DNA of 64,000 bases from Marinobacter alexandrii. GTDB taxonomy: Bacteria; Bacteroidota; Bacteroidia; Cytophagales; Cyclobacteriaceae. Where the stretch lies: contig JBDWTN010000007.1 in assembly GCA_039984955.1 (NCBI GenBank), forward strand, positions 372,001 through 436,000, written 5' to 3'. Of the stretch, positions 52,441 through 62,699 are shown piece by piece (the stretch's first letter is position 1; every line of letters begins with the position of its first letter). Under the pieces are notes generated by a model, which saw nothing but the letters and a program-made list of their open reading frames with translations, had not been told where the DNA came from and ran no database searches. Both the position numbers and the translations under genes were made by a program.

Positions 52441-53619
52441 ATGAAAGAAGTTTACATCGCAGCAGCAGTACGTACCCCAATAGGAAGTTTCGGAGGAAAA
52501 CTATCAGGCTTTTCAGCTACACAGCTTGGCACCATAGCTATTAAAGGAGCTCTTAAAAAATCTGGAGTTTCAGCAGAGGAAGTAAACGAAGTGTATATGG
52601 GTAATGTGCTTTCTGCAGGTCTTGGTCAAGCGCCCGCTAGGCAAGCAGCTATCGGAGCTGGAATAGGACACAACGTGCCATGCACTACCATCAATAAAGT
52701 ATGCTCGTCGGGAATGAAGTCTGTGATGTTGGGTGCCCAATCTGTTATGCTAGGTATCAACGATGTAGTAGTCGCTGGAGGAATGGAAAACATGTCAAAT
52801 GTTCCGTTTTACGTACCTAAAGCTCGATTTGGTTATAAGTATGGACATGGACAACTCACCGACGGGTTAATGCATGATGGACTATGGGAAGCTTATAATG
52901 AATTTCCTATGGGAAGCTGTGCAGATAACACCGCAAAAGAAATGAATATCTCGCGTGAAGCACAGGATGAATTTGCTATCAACTCATACAAGAAAGTTGC
53001 CGCTTCAACTGAGGCCGGAGAATTCAAAGATGAGATTGTTCCTGTTGAAATTCCGCAACGTAAAGGCGATCCAGTAATCATGGATGAAGATGAGGAATTC
53101 AGAAACGTGAATTACGATAAAATTCCTACTCTTAGACCTGTATTTAATAAAGACGGTACAGTAACAGCGGCTAATGCTTCCACTATCAATGATGGTGCTT
53201 CTGCACTTGTTCTTGTTAGCAAAGAAAAAGCAGAAGAGTTAGGATTGAAAGTGATTGCAAAGATCAAGGGGTTTGCAGATGCCGCACAAGATCCCATGTG
53301 GTTTACCACTGCTCCTTCATTGGCTGTGCCAAAAGCATTGGCACATGCTGGAGTTGATAAATCAGATGTAGATTTTTGGGAAGTGAATGAGGCCTTCTCT
53401 GCTGTAGCTCTGGCTAATCAGCAAGAATTGGAACTTGATGCTGATAAACTTAATGTCTTCGGTGGTGCTGTAGCGATGGGACATCCACTAGGTACTTCGG
53501 GAGCTAGAATCATTGCTACGCTTGTGAACGTACTTAACAAAAAAGGAGGCAAGATCGGCTGTGCAGGTATCTGTAACGGTGGTGGTGGTGCTTCTGCTAT
53601 TGTTGTAGAAAAAGTATAA
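52441..53619 (+). CDS. Acetyl-CoA C-acetyltransferase (thiolase)
   Basis: 392 residues. The nucleophile Cys is in NKVCSSGMKS, catalytic His in GHPLGTSGAR, and the second Cys in CAGICNGGGGASA; NEAFSAVALANQ is also conserved. Forms or splits acetoacetyl-CoA (type II biosynthetic/degradative thiolase). Cytoplasmic. Flanked by terminators on both sides, so it is transcribed alone. Confidence 0.93.
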   Translation: MKEVYIAAAVRTPIGSFGGKLSGFSATQLGTIAIKGALKKSGVSAEEVNEVYMGNVLSAGLGQAPARQAAIGAGIGHNVPCTTINKVCSSGMKSVMLGAQSVMLGINDVVVAGGMENMSNVPFYVPKARFGYKYGHGQLTDGLMHDGLWEAYNEFPMGSCADNTAKEMNISREAQDEFAINSYKKVAASTEAGEFKDEIVPVEIPQRKGDPVIMDEDEEFRNVNYDKIPTLRPVFNKDGTVTAANASTINDGASALVLVSKEKAEELGLKVIAKIKGFADAAQDPMWFTTAPSLAVPKALAHAGVDKSDVDFWEVNEAFSAVALANQQELELDADKLNVFGGAVAMGHPLGTSGARIIATLVNVLNKKGGKIGCAGICNGGGGASAIVVEKV

Positions 53620-53640
53620 CATTATATTAAAACACTAATG

Positions 53641-53677
53641 AAGAGGGGGTTACATTTGTATACCCCTCTTTAATTTT
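53641..53677 (+). terminator. Terminator after the thiolase gene
   Basis: AAGAGGGG (53641-53648) and CCCCTCTT (53663-53670) with TAATTTT following. Confidence 0.75.
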
Positions 53678-53683
53678 CAATTT

Positions 53684-54607
53684 ATGATGAAAGCATTTAC
53701 GCTGATTTTATTCTTGATTATCTCAAATGGTCTTGTTGCACAGCCTTTTGATCTTAGATTAAGGACTAAGAAAAAACAGGAACTTGAATATTCGATTACA
53801 ACTTCTTTAGCAATAACACAATTCGTAGATGGGGTGCAATCCCTTACAAAAATGGAAATCAAGAATGAGATTAGTCTGGAAGTTAAAAACATTCGAAACG
53901 ATAAGATAGAAATAACCTCACGCTACAAGAAACTGAGTCTCGATTTAGAATTTGAAGAATCCGCCATGTCTATAAATTCAGAAAGTACGGATGAGCGTGA
54001 TACTTTTTCCAAGATTTTAAGTCAGCTTGTAGATAAACCTTTTCAATTATCTATTTCTGAAAAAGGCGAAATACTTGAATTTAGTGGTCTATCCAAGATC
54101 ATTGATGGTGCTTTCACAGATTACAAAGAACTTCCACAAGCTAAAATTGATCAACTAAAAGGACAGTTAAACAAAGCATTTGGTGAAGAAGCCTTGAAAG
54201 GAAATATTCAATCTTTTATAACCATCTTTCCATCAAATCCAGTCAATGAAAAAGACACCTGGAGAATAGAAACATCATTTAATGATGGTATGTCAGCAAG
54301 CATTGAATCAGATTTTATTCTTGAGGATGTAAGAAAAAATCAAGCAAAAATTATATCTACGGGTATTATAGAATCATTAGATAAAGAAAAATATTTCGAA
54401 TTAAACGGCAATTATTTTAAGTACAACCTGGTAGGAACTACAGATTCTGATATTGTACTAGATCCTGAAACAGGTCAGGTAATTGAAGCAATTACTCATC
54501 AGGATATCAGCGGTGATTCTTTTCTTAAGCCAAATGATCATATCGATGAAGACGTCACCATTTCAATTGAAATTAGTAATAAGACAGTAATTACCCGCTT
54601 GAACTAA
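53684..54607 (+). CDS. DUF6263-like secreted protein
   Basis: 307 residues starting with a signal peptide (LILFLIISNGLVAQ). Beta-rich body with a KEKYFELNGNYFKYNLVGTT, GQVIEAITHQDISG segment typical of DUF6263 proteins of Bacteroidota; function unknown. Periplasmic or secreted. Stands alone. Confidence 0.6.
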   Translation: MMKAFTLILFLIISNGLVAQPFDLRLRTKKKQELEYSITTSLAITQFVDGVQSLTKMEIKNEISLEVKNIRNDKIEITSRYKKLSLDLEFEESAMSINSESTDERDTFSKILSQLVDKPFQLSISEKGEILEFSGLSKIIDGAFTDYKELPQAKIDQLKGQLNKAFGEEALKGNIQSFITIFPSNPVNEKDTWRIETSFNDGMSASIESDFILEDVRKNQAKIISTGIIESLDKEKYFELNGNYFKYNLVGTTDSDIVLDPETGQVIEAITHQDISGDSFLKPNDHIDEDVTISIEISNKTVITRLN

Positions 54608-54696
54608 CCACCTAATTTCGCCAAGGATTATAGAATCAAAAGCTGGTTTCTATATATCGGATTACTCATTCTGATCGATCGAACTGAATCCAAATA

Positions 54697-55539
54697 TTAA
54701 CTCAAAATCTTCCGAATAGACCTCCCCTCTTCAAGATATTTATTTATGGCACGTTCATCCTCTGCCTCTATCAACTTTTCTAGCTTTTCTAGTTCTCGCT
54801 TGTACGCACCAATTCCTTTCAAAACCATTTCTTTATTTTCCATAAAAATAGAACTCCACATGGATGGAGAACTTTTTGCTAATCTCACGGTAGATTCAAA
54901 CCCCGAACCTGCGAGATCCAAAATCACCTCACCGTCCTCTTCTTTTTTAAGTACTGTATTACTTAGTGCATAAGAAGTGATGTGACTTAGATGAGATATG
55001 TAAGCCAAATGTCGATCGTGCTCATCCGCGTCCATTTTGGTGATATAGAAACCTGCTTCCTTAGCTAGGGATTCAAACGTTTCCAATTTCATTGAATCGG
55101 ACTTTTCTGTATCGCAAAGAATGAGGTTTTTACCTTGGTACAGCGCTGCGAAAGCTGCTGCTGGGCCTGAATGTTCTGTTCCCGCAATAGGATGAGCAGC
55201 GATGTATTGAGCTCTTTTAGGATGTTCATTAACCGACTTACAGATAGATGCCTTGGTCGAGCCAAAATCAACCACAAACTGATCTGGCTTTAATAAATCT
55301 AAGACTTCTGGTAGCATTGTCTTAATTGCTTTGACGGGAATCGCAAGTACGACAACATCTGCCCACTCAACCCCATTGGTTATATCGCTAAAAGTTTTCT
55401 CGACAATCCCCAATTCTTGTGCCTTATCAGCCGATTCACGATTCTGATCAAAGCTCGCAAAATGTAAATTCTTTTTGCCTTTTAAGGAAAGTGAGAAGGA
55501 ACCTCCTATTAGACCAACACCCACAATTAGTAAATTCAT
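54697..55539 (-). CDS. tyrA: Prephenate dehydrogenase
   Basis: 280 residues. Rossmann motif VGVGLIGGS at residues 6-14; DFGSTKASI and AHPIAGTEHSGP hold the substrate-binding His/Ser; HLAYISHLSHITSYAL follows, and a C-terminal helical dimerisation domain. Oxidises prephenate to 4-hydroxyphenylpyruvate with NAD(P)+ in tyrosine synthesis. No ACT domain. Not in a visible aromatic operon. Confidence 0.9.
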   Translation of the reverse strand: MNLLIVGVGLIGGSFSLSLKGKKNLHFASFDQNRESADKAQELGIVEKTFSDITNGVEWADVVVLAIPVKAIKTMLPEVLDLLKPDQFVVDFGSTKASICKSVNEHPKRAQYIAAHPIAGTEHSGPAAAFAALYQGKNLILCDTEKSDSMKLETFESLAKEAGFYITKMDADEHDRHLAYISHLSHITSYALSNTVLKKEEDGEVILDLAGSGFESTVRLAKSSPSMWSSIFMENKEMVLKGIGAYKRELEKLEKLIEAEDERAINKYLEEGRSIRKILS

Positions 55540-55620
55540 TCTATAAATTTTAGCTTTGAAAGCAACGAATTTAGTTAGTGCATTTTTTGTGTACTAAAAA
55601 CCTTTGAGAATCGTTCTAAA

Positions 55621-56928
55621 ATGATGAAAACTCTTGCAACCACAACCTTACTCCTTTTCATTGTCTGCCTAGCTACTGCTCAGCAGACCATCAAAATTTT
55701 TTACGACCAAGGCCAGCTAAAAGAAGAATATAGAGTACTCAATGGAGATAGTTCCTTGGTGGATGGCGATTATAAGATGTATGACCCAAGTGGCAATGTC
55801 ATTATTGCAGGAAACTTTGATTCTGGTGCTAAAAATGGCATTTTCTACAATTACTATCCAGACGGAAACATTCAAAGACAAACTGTCTATCAGGACAACA
55901 GACGTGAAGGACTTACGAAGGTCTTTTCCCCTTCGGGTAAGGTAATACAAGAAGCAACCTTTGAGAAAGACACACTTGTAGGATCTGTGAAGTTGTATGA
56001 TGAGCAGGGCAAACTAAAAGGCATCACTTCATTCGAAAATGGAAAACCCAATGGGTCTGTGCTTTCCTACTATAGTGATGGCACAACTATCAAAGAAGAA
56101 ATAAGCTATGCCGATGGTAAACCAAACGGCATCACAAAGCACTTTTATGAAAGCGGAAAACTCAAGCTGGAAGCTAATTATCAGGCAGGCCTATTAGACG
56201 GCACTTATAAAACCTACTATCCAAGTGGCGATCTGGAAATGACCGTAATAAACAAGCGTGGAGAACGTACTGGATCTGTCAAAATGTATCATGAAAATGG
56301 TCAGTTGAAGGCGACAGGCATTTATGAAGATGGTACTCTTCAAGGGGATTACCTTGTATATTTTGACAATGGAGATGCAAAAAGCGAGTATAAGTACAAA
56401 GATGGCTATCGCATTGGCAAGAGCCTGGACTATCATAAAAATGGTCAAATTCGATTGAAGTCTATGTTTTCCAATGATGGATTAAGTGCTATCATCAAAG
56501 AATACAGTGAGAAAAAACAACTCACCTCTCAAAAAGAATTACTTAATGAATTACCTCACGGAACATGGAAATATTGGGATAGCAAGGGTCATTCACTTAA
56601 AGTAGAGCGCTTCGAAAAAGGAAAGAAGCATGGAATTCAAGAAATCTATGATAAGGGGGAGAAGAGTTCGATTACTGAATACCGATTTGGCAACAAGTAT
56701 GGTCCTCACACGGAGTTTTATCCAAACGGTAGTTTGAAGACAGAAGCCAATTACGAATTAAACAAGCTTGAGGGTAACTATATCGAATATCATAAAAACG
56801 GTCAAGTTGAGCATCAGGGAAAATATGTCAGAAATCGCAGGCATGGAGTCTGGAATTATTACGATAAAAAAGGAACTATTATTGATACGGTGACATACAA
56901 ACATGGGGAGAAAATAGAAAAAGACTGA
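55621..56928 (+). CDS. Large YwqK-like MORN-repeat secreted protein
   Basis: 435 residues. Signal peptide (LLLFIVCLATAQ), then at least 15 repeats of about 23 residues of the MORN_2 type (GNFDSGAKNGIFYNYYPDGN, GKPNGSVLSYYSDGT and so on), continuing to the end. Probably an extended beta-sheet on the cell surface or in the periplasm. Relation to the YwqK 'antitoxin' label is nominal. Related to the shorter repeat protein at 49.7 kb. Confidence 0.8.
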   Translation: MMKTLATTTLLLFIVCLATAQQTIKIFYDQGQLKEEYRVLNGDSSLVDGDYKMYDPSGNVIIAGNFDSGAKNGIFYNYYPDGNIQRQTVYQDNRREGLTKVFSPSGKVIQEATFEKDTLVGSVKLYDEQGKLKGITSFENGKPNGSVLSYYSDGTTIKEEISYADGKPNGITKHFYESGKLKLEANYQAGLLDGTYKTYYPSGDLEMTVINKRGERTGSVKMYHENGQLKATGIYEDGTLQGDYLVYFDNGDAKSEYKYKDGYRIGKSLDYHKNGQIRLKSMFSNDGLSAIIKEYSEKKQLTSQKELLNELPHGTWKYWDSKGHSLKVERFEKGKKHGIQEIYDKGEKSSITEYRFGNKYGPHTEFYPNGSLKTEANYELNKLEGNYIEYHKNGQVEHQGKYVRNRRHGVWNYYDKKGTIIDTVTYKHGEKIEKD

Positions 56929-56979
56929 CCTCTGGTAAATTTTCTTTAACTGAAATCCTTTTGCTGCGTAATAAGTCAC

Positions 56980-58116
56980 ATGCGCTTAAAGCTGGCCTCC
57001 ATAATTCTTATCGCTCTATTCTTTTGGGGATGTGATAAAGAAAAAATACCTGAAAGATTCTATCCGAGAAATGATCACCACGCTTATTGGTATTCATTGA
57101 AACAAGCCAATTTACTAAACTCTGCACTTGGCAAAGAGTGGTTAGCAGCTTCAGAAAATCCCTTTGATGATCAAATAAAAGTAACTCTACCCTACCAGGA
57201 AGCTTTTGTTATCTCAGACTTAAAACCTGATGCAATCGGCTATCGCTTTAGTGTGAAAAGAGGTCAAAGAATTCTTGTAGATATTCAATTAATAACTGAA
57301 GACACTACTCGGATTTTTGTTGATCTTTTCCGGGTTGAAAATGATAGTTTAAAAGAGTATCGTCAAGTTGCATCGGCTGACAGCACACTTCAATTAGGTT
57401 TTGAACCTCGGAGAGATGCTTCTTATTTATTAAGAATTCAGCCCGAACTTTTAAGAGGTGGAAATTTTTCCATTACCATTGAGAACGTTCCTACGCTGGC
57501 TTTTCCAGTTGCGGGGAAGAACAAAAGAGCTATTCAAAGTTTCTTTGGTGATCCGAGGGATGGAGGTCGGAGGGATCATCACGGAGTAGACATATTTGCT
57601 AAAAGGCATACCCCAATTATTGCTCCAACAAAAGCAGAGGTTCGCTTTGTCGGTGTGCGAGGGTTAGGAGGTAAGGTGGTTTGGTTATATGATCGAAAGC
57701 GAGGAACAAACCTCTATTTTGCGCACTTGCAAGAGCAAAAAGTTAAAAAATATCAGATGGTTAACCCTGGAGATACCATTGGAACTGTGGGTAATACCGG
57801 GAATGCTCGCTTCACTCCACCGCATTTACACTTTGGAATTTATAAAAATGGACCGATCAACCCATATGCATTTATTGTTGAAGAATACAAAAGACCTGAG
57901 CCCCTGATTCCAGATTCAATATTATTGGGAAGAAAAGTGATACTAAACAATCAGTTATTGCTCATGTCGGAGATGAGTCGTACTGCACAAGTAAAAGATA
58001 CTCTTTATGCAGGAGCCTCCATTTCCATCAATGCAGTAAATCACAATTACATACGTGTAACCAATGAAAGCGGATTAACTGGATTTCTAGATAAAAAAGA
58101 CACACGCAAATTCTAA
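56980..58116 (+). CDS. M23 family metallopeptidase lipoprotein
   Basis: 378 residues. Leader ends in LFFWGC (lipobox). The C-terminal half is a lysostaphin-type zinc peptidase: RRDHHGVDIFAKRHTP (H and D ligands), LYFAHLQEQKV and PHLHFGIYK (HxH). N-terminal part contains a beta-sandwich with GYRFSVKRGQRILVDIQL. Cuts peptide cross-links in peptidoglycan, or acts as a LytM-type regulator. The catalytic set is complete, so it is probably active. Confidence 0.88.
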   Translation: MRLKLASIILIALFFWGCDKEKIPERFYPRNDHHAYWYSLKQANLLNSALGKEWLAASENPFDDQIKVTLPYQEAFVISDLKPDAIGYRFSVKRGQRILVDIQLITEDTTRIFVDLFRVENDSLKEYRQVASADSTLQLGFEPRRDASYLLRIQPELLRGGNFSITIENVPTLAFPVAGKNKRAIQSFFGDPRDGGRRDHHGVDIFAKRHTPIIAPTKAEVRFVGVRGLGGKVVWLYDRKRGTNLYFAHLQEQKVKKYQMVNPGDTIGTVGNTGNARFTPPHLHFGIYKNGPINPYAFIVEEYKRPEPLIPDSILLGRKVILNNQLLLMSEMSRTAQVKDTLYAGASISINAVNHNYIRVTNESGLTGFLDKKDTRKF

Positions 58117-58136
58117 GAGAATCATTAACTTAAATC

Positions 58137-58454
58137 ATGATTTTCTTTCAAACAATTAAATCTTTTCTTCAAGACAAAGAATATCGAGATTTACTCCTTA
58201 CTGGAATAGCTATCCTAATTATTGGGACATTAGCATATCATGAATTGGAAGGCTGGAGCTACCTGGATTCTTTCTACTTCTCGTTTATCACACTTACAAC
58301 CATAGGGTTTGGAGATTTTGCACCTCAAACTGACGGTGGGAAAATTTTCACAATTTTGTATATCACGATCGGTGTTGGAATTATTCTCTCTTTCGTAAAC
58401 ACACTCTACCTCCATTATAGCAAGTCCATCAAAAAGAAGAAAAAGGGTAAATAA
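58137..58454 (+). CDS. Two-helix potassium channel protein
   Basis: 105 residues with two membrane helices around a pore loop with TTIGFGDF, the K+ selectivity filter (TxGFGD variant). Forms a tetrameric ion channel. No regulatory RCK domain, only a short lysine-rich C-terminus. 20 bases after the M23 peptidase gene. Confidence 0.88.
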   Translation: MIFFQTIKSFLQDKEYRDLLLTGIAILIIGTLAYHELEGWSYLDSFYFSFITLTTIGFGDFAPQTDGGKIFTILYITIGVGIILSFVNTLYLHYSKSIKKKKKGK

Positions 58455-58458
58455 AAAA

Positions 58459-58481
58459 AGCAGCTCTAAAGAGCTGCTTCT
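58459..58481. terminator. Bidirectional terminator between K+ channel and M16 genes
   Basis: AGCAGCTC-TAAA-GAGCTGCT (58459-58478) with A-run before and T-rich part after; the junction is convergent. Confidence 0.85.
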
Positions 58482-58503
58482 CTATTACATTCAGTATATC
58501 GGA

Positions 58504-59892
58504 TCAATTTCCTCCAAACTCTTTTTCGTAATCTTTGATTTGTTCTTCAATCTTCTTCTTATCCCCTACTATCACAACCTTCATATCTTCAGGCCTGATG
58601 TATTTGGATACCAACTCACTCACTTGCTCTGGAGTCACTGCATAAATGTTTTTTACTTTATCAGTTAAAAACGATTCGGGCAAATCATAAATATCCAGAT
58701 AAGAAAGCTGTCCAATGATTCCTCCAGGAGTAGAATTTTGTAGCACATAAATACCAGCTTCATAATTCTTTATCCCATCCAGTTCTTCTACTGAAGGGGC
58801 TTCATCTTGCAATCGATAGATCTCTTTCGTAATCTCACGAAGAGCAGGTCCGGTTACATCTGTTGTAACATCAGCCATCTCAAACCAAACTGCAGACTTG
58901 TATCTATCTGAAATAGTACTGTAGGGTGAGTACGTATACCCTTTGTCTTCTCGAATGTTACTCGTGATCCTTGATCCAAAAGATCCCCCTAAAAGAGAGT
59001 TGGTAATATCCAATGCCTGATAATCTGGACTTGAAGGGTCTGCCACAGGTAGACCAATCATAATAGTAGACTGTGGGGCATCCGGTCGGTCAATCATTTG
59101 AATATTATCAGCCAACTGTGGTTCTGCAACTGGATAATTAGCTTCTTCACCAACAATCCAATCTTTAAAACTATTTTCAATTGCTGCTTTTACTTCTCCT
59201 TCATCAAATTTACCTGCTACATAAACGGTCGTTCTCTTGGCACCAAAATTTGAAGAATAGAAGTTTTTAATCTTATCCAGATTATAAGTGTCTAGCATTT
59301 CATCCGTAGGAAAAGTTCTCCCATATGGATGATCAGGATAGATAGCGCCATAGAACTGACTAACAGCCTGAGACTGTGGTTGAGTCATACTAACACTCAA
59401 TTGCCTTTTCCTGTCATTGATCAATCGCTCAAGCTCATCTTCAGGAAAAGCTGGATTAATCAATACGTCAGCCATCAATTCAAGTGCTTTTGGAACAAAT
59501 TCGTAAAGCACTGATACATTGAGTGTTGTGCTATGTTGACCTACTCCAATCGAGAGGTCTCCACCCATACTTGCCACTTGATCTGCAATCTCATTGCCCG
59601 TACGGTTGATACTTCCTTCTTGCATTAAATCTCCAACAAGATCACTCAACCAAACCTCATCGGCTCCTTCATTGATATTTCCAGTTTTAATCACAATTTG
59701 AATCGTGGCTTTAGGAATAGATCCCCATTGCACCATCACTCCACTAAGGCCATTCTCAAGGCTGAAAACATCTTTTTCTGGTAAAGCAAAACCTTTAGGC
59801 TCCCCTCCGGCAGGTGGAGTTTCTTTTTCTTGTGCAATTCCAAAAACTGGAACCAAACACATCAATAGCATATATTTAAATATCGATTTCAT
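58504..59892 (-). CDS. M16 family peptidase-like protein without zinc motif
   Basis: 462 residues, signal peptide, insulinase-type two-domain fold: VWLSDLVGDLMQEGSINRTG replaces the HxxEH region, so it is probably the inactive partner of the M16 pair. It retains the second domain (ITSNIREDKGYTYSPYSTIS). Gap of six bases to the upstream active partner; they likely form a heterodimer in the periplasm. Confidence 0.88.
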   Translation of the reverse strand: MKSIFKYMLLMCLVPVFGIAQEKETPPAGGEPKGFALPEKDVFSLENGLSGVMVQWGSIPKATIQIVIKTGNINEGADEVWLSDLVGDLMQEGSINRTGNEIADQVASMGGDLSIGVGQHSTTLNVSVLYEFVPKALELMADVLINPAFPEDELERLINDRKRQLSVSMTQPQSQAVSQFYGAIYPDHPYGRTFPTDEMLDTYNLDKIKNFYSSNFGAKRTTVYVAGKFDEGEVKAAIENSFKDWIVGEEANYPVAEPQLADNIQMIDRPDAPQSTIMIGLPVADPSSPDYQALDITNSLLGGSFGSRITSNIREDKGYTYSPYSTISDRYKSAVWFEMADVTTDVTGPALREITKEIYRLQDEAPSVEELDGIKNYEAGIYVLQNSTPGGIIGQLSYLDIYDLPESFLTDKVKNIYAVTPEQVSELVSKYIRPEDMKVVIVGDKKKIEEQIKDYEKEFGGN

Positions 59893-59898
59893 ATCTAT

Positions 59899-61278
59899 TT
59901 AGTTTAGAGATTCAGCAGTTGGCTTCAAAGTCAAGATTGTCCGGTTAGTCGATCGTAAATACTCTTCAATTGTAGCATTTACATCTTCGACTGTTACTTT
60001 TTTAAACTCACTTTCTATAAGGTTAATTCTAGATGGATCATCATCAAATAACGCAAAACTGCAAAGCAAATCTGCTCTGCCAAATCCGAAGAAACCTCCA
60101 AGATTATCATACAAACTTGATCGAATTTTCACAATCGCATTGTCAAGCATTTCCTGAGTTACACCTGTAGCTTGCAAAGCTGCAATCACATCATCTATAG
60201 ATTGTACAATACTATCTGTATCGGCTCTATCATCATAGGTAAGGTTAAACATCCATTGCATTGGGCCTTTATAGTTAAACATGTTACCCAGGTAATTAAT
60301 ACCTCCTGAAACATTTGCAGTGTAACCATTCTCTTTCACCAATTCTTTATAAAGCAGGCTGTTATCGCCTTGAATAAGTATCTGGTCCAACAATCCCATT
60401 GCATAGTAGGATGTGCTATTTCGCTCAGGCATATGGTATGCAATCGCTATTGCTGGCTTGGTTGCCAATTTATCTTCCTTCTCGAATCGCTTCTCCTCTG
60501 TTTGTCTTTTTTCTGAAATGTCCGGAGTAGCAGGAAGCTCTGCTGTAGGAATATTTGCAAAATATTGATCAATCCATTTTTTGGCATCTTCCATTTCAAA
60601 GTCTCCTACCACAGATATTGCAGCATTATTTGGAGCATAGAATGTGTCAAAGAAGCTTTGAACATCAACCAAAGTGGCTGCATCTAAATCTTCCAAATCA
60701 CCATAGAAGTTATGTGCGTTGTACCAATTTTCATTAGCATATTGTGGCATATCTAACCATGGAAATCCACCGTAAGGTTGATTCAGCACATTTACTTTTA
60801 CCTCATTCTTCACGACTCCCTGCTGGTTCGTTAGATTATCCTGGGTGATATCCAGTCCTCGCATTCGATCTGCCTCTGCCCAAAGCATTGTTTCAAGCTT
60901 ATGTGCTGGCACAATTTCAAAGTAGTTTGTGAAGTCAAATCGAGTGGAGCCATTCAGAACTCCACCATTCTTTTGGACCAAGTTGATGAACTCCATTTTC
61001 CCAAGATTATTTGAACCTTGAAACATCATATGTTCAAATAAGTGAGCAAATCCGGTTCGGTCCTTTGGTTCAATTCTGAAGCCTATATTATAATAAGCAG
61101 CAATCACCACTGTTGGTGATGTTCGATCCTGTGATAGGATCACCTTCAAGCCATTATCCAGCTTATAATATTCTACCGGAACCTCAAATGAGGCCGATTC
61201 CTTCTTTTCTTCCTGAGGTGCGCAACTTGCTAGACACATCAGTGAAAAGGCCATAGCCAATAGTTTAGTGTACTTCAT
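59899..61278 (-). CDS. M16 family zinc peptidase
   Basis: 459 residues, lipoprotein leader (LMCLASC). The inverted zinc motif HLFEH (in FAHLFEHMMFQGSNN) and the distal Glu in NEVKVNVLNQPYG are present. Degrades peptides in the periplasm or on the outer membrane. The following gene is its HxxEH-less partner. Confidence 0.9.
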   Translation of the reverse strand: MKYTKLLAMAFSLMCLASCAPQEEKKESASFEVPVEYYKLDNGLKVILSQDRTSPTVVIAAYYNIGFRIEPKDRTGFAHLFEHMMFQGSNNLGKMEFINLVQKNGGVLNGSTRFDFTNYFEIVPAHKLETMLWAEADRMRGLDITQDNLTNQQGVVKNEVKVNVLNQPYGGFPWLDMPQYANENWYNAHNFYGDLEDLDAATLVDVQSFFDTFYAPNNAAISVVGDFEMEDAKKWIDQYFANIPTAELPATPDISEKRQTEEKRFEKEDKLATKPAIAIAYHMPERNSTSYYAMGLLDQILIQGDNSLLYKELVKENGYTANVSGGINYLGNMFNYKGPMQWMFNLTYDDRADTDSIVQSIDDVIAALQATGVTQEMLDNAIVKIRSSLYDNLGGFFGFGRADLLCSFALFDDDPSRINLIESEFKKVTVEDVNATIEEYLRSTNRTILTLKPTAESLN

Positions 61279-61380
61279 TGGTGTTTATATGATTAATGGA
61301 TTAGTAAGAAAATGAATTCTAATGTGATAAAAGAGTGTATTTACATTAATGGATTATAGTCCAATGTAATTGGAGCGTAT

Positions 61381-62550
61381 TTAATTAGAATAGCTAATTC
61401 TAAAAATGGTACCTCCTAAATCATCAGAAACTAGCATAGAGCCATCCGACGCAAAAATTGCATCAACAGGACGAGCCCAAGCTGTATTTGTTTCTTTGCT
61501 CAAAAACCCTGTTGCAAAATCCTCATAAGCTATCCCAGAACCATTCTGTTCAGTGACAAGAGTGATTTTATGCCCAGTGTGACCTACTTCAGGATCTCTA
61601 TTCCATGAGCCATGCTCTGCAATAAATATTTTACCCTGATACTCAGAAGGAAACATATCACTAGTACAGAATTTTAGGCCCAGAGGAGCAACGTGCGGAC
61701 CTAAGTTTTGCGCTGGTTGCACAAAATCAGAGCATGGATATTTATCACCAAACTCAGGATCCTTGATTTCACCAGCATGACAAAATGGATAACCAAAATG
61801 CTGACCTGCCTCTGAAACTCTGTTTAACTCACAAGATGGGGAATCATTCCCAAGCCAATCTCTTCCATTGTCTGTAAACCACATTTCACCTGTTTCAGGA
61901 TGCCAGGTAAATCCTACGGTGTTTCGTACGCCGTGAACATAGACTTCTCGGTCGGAACCATCTGGATTCATTCGAGTAATGCTCGCATACATTTCATTTT
62001 TACTTTCGCAAATATTACAAGGAGCTCCTACAGGTACATAGAGCTTGCCATCGGGTCCGAAGGCTATATATTTCCAGCCATGATGTCCATCAGTTGGATA
62101 ATCATCATAAATCTTTACAGGTTCAGGAGGGTTAGCCAAGTTCGTTTCTATATCGTCAAACCTCCAGAGTTTGGATACCTCAGCAACATATAATGACCCA
62201 TCTTTAAAAGCGATACCATTTGGCATACGCATATCACTTGCAATCACATACTTTTCGTCTGCTTTCCAATCTCCATCTGTATCTCTCAAAGCATAGACCT
62301 TATCTCCTCCTCTATTACTCACAAACAAAGTTCCATTTTCAGTTAGTGCCATTGATCGTGCATTATTAACTCTTGCAAACACATCAATTTTGAAGCCATC
62401 TGGAAGTTGAATAGAATCTAGACTTAGTCCCTCGTATGATACCAGTGACACTTCTTCTTCCGCCGGCTCTTCCGGTTCAGTACTATCTGGAGATTTCGAT
62501 GAACAGGAAGCGAGGAAAATCAATAGAATAGGTGAGAAAATTCTTAGCAT
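61381..62550 (-). CDS. PQQ-dependent sorbosone-dehydrogenase-like lipoprotein
   Basis: 389 residues. Lipobox LIFLASC. The body is a six-bladed SGL/GDH-B propeller: LPDGFKIDVFARVNNARSMA, GTLFVSNRGGDKVYALRD, PNGIAFKDGSLYVAEV, GWKYIAFGPDGKLYVPVGAP, FIAEHGSWNRDPEVGH. Family members are annotated L-sorbosone dehydrogenase; substrate unknown. Periplasmic. 103 bases upstream of the M16 pair. Confidence 0.85.
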   Translation of the reverse strand: MLRIFSPILLIFLASCSSKSPDSTEPEEPAEEEVSLVSYEGLSLDSIQLPDGFKIDVFARVNNARSMALTENGTLFVSNRGGDKVYALRDTDGDWKADEKYVIASDMRMPNGIAFKDGSLYVAEVSKLWRFDDIETNLANPPEPVKIYDDYPTDGHHGWKYIAFGPDGKLYVPVGAPCNICESKNEMYASITRMNPDGSDREVYVHGVRNTVGFTWHPETGEMWFTDNGRDWLGNDSPSCELNRVSEAGQHFGYPFCHAGEIKDPEFGDKYPCSDFVQPAQNLGPHVAPLGLKFCTSDMFPSEYQGKIFIAEHGSWNRDPEVGHTGHKITLVTEQNGSGIAYEDFATGFLSKETNTAWARPVDAIFASDGSMLVSDDLGGTIFRISYSN

Positions 62551-62699
62551 ATCGTTTTTTATTTCAAGTTAAATCATCCTATCGACAAAATGCATATTTC
62601 GTGCATAGATCGAAGGATTTAATGGTTAAATAGAATAATTATCAAATCCTGTGTTTTGTTATCTAGATTCGAAAATTCAAAACATTTCATGTTTTTCTT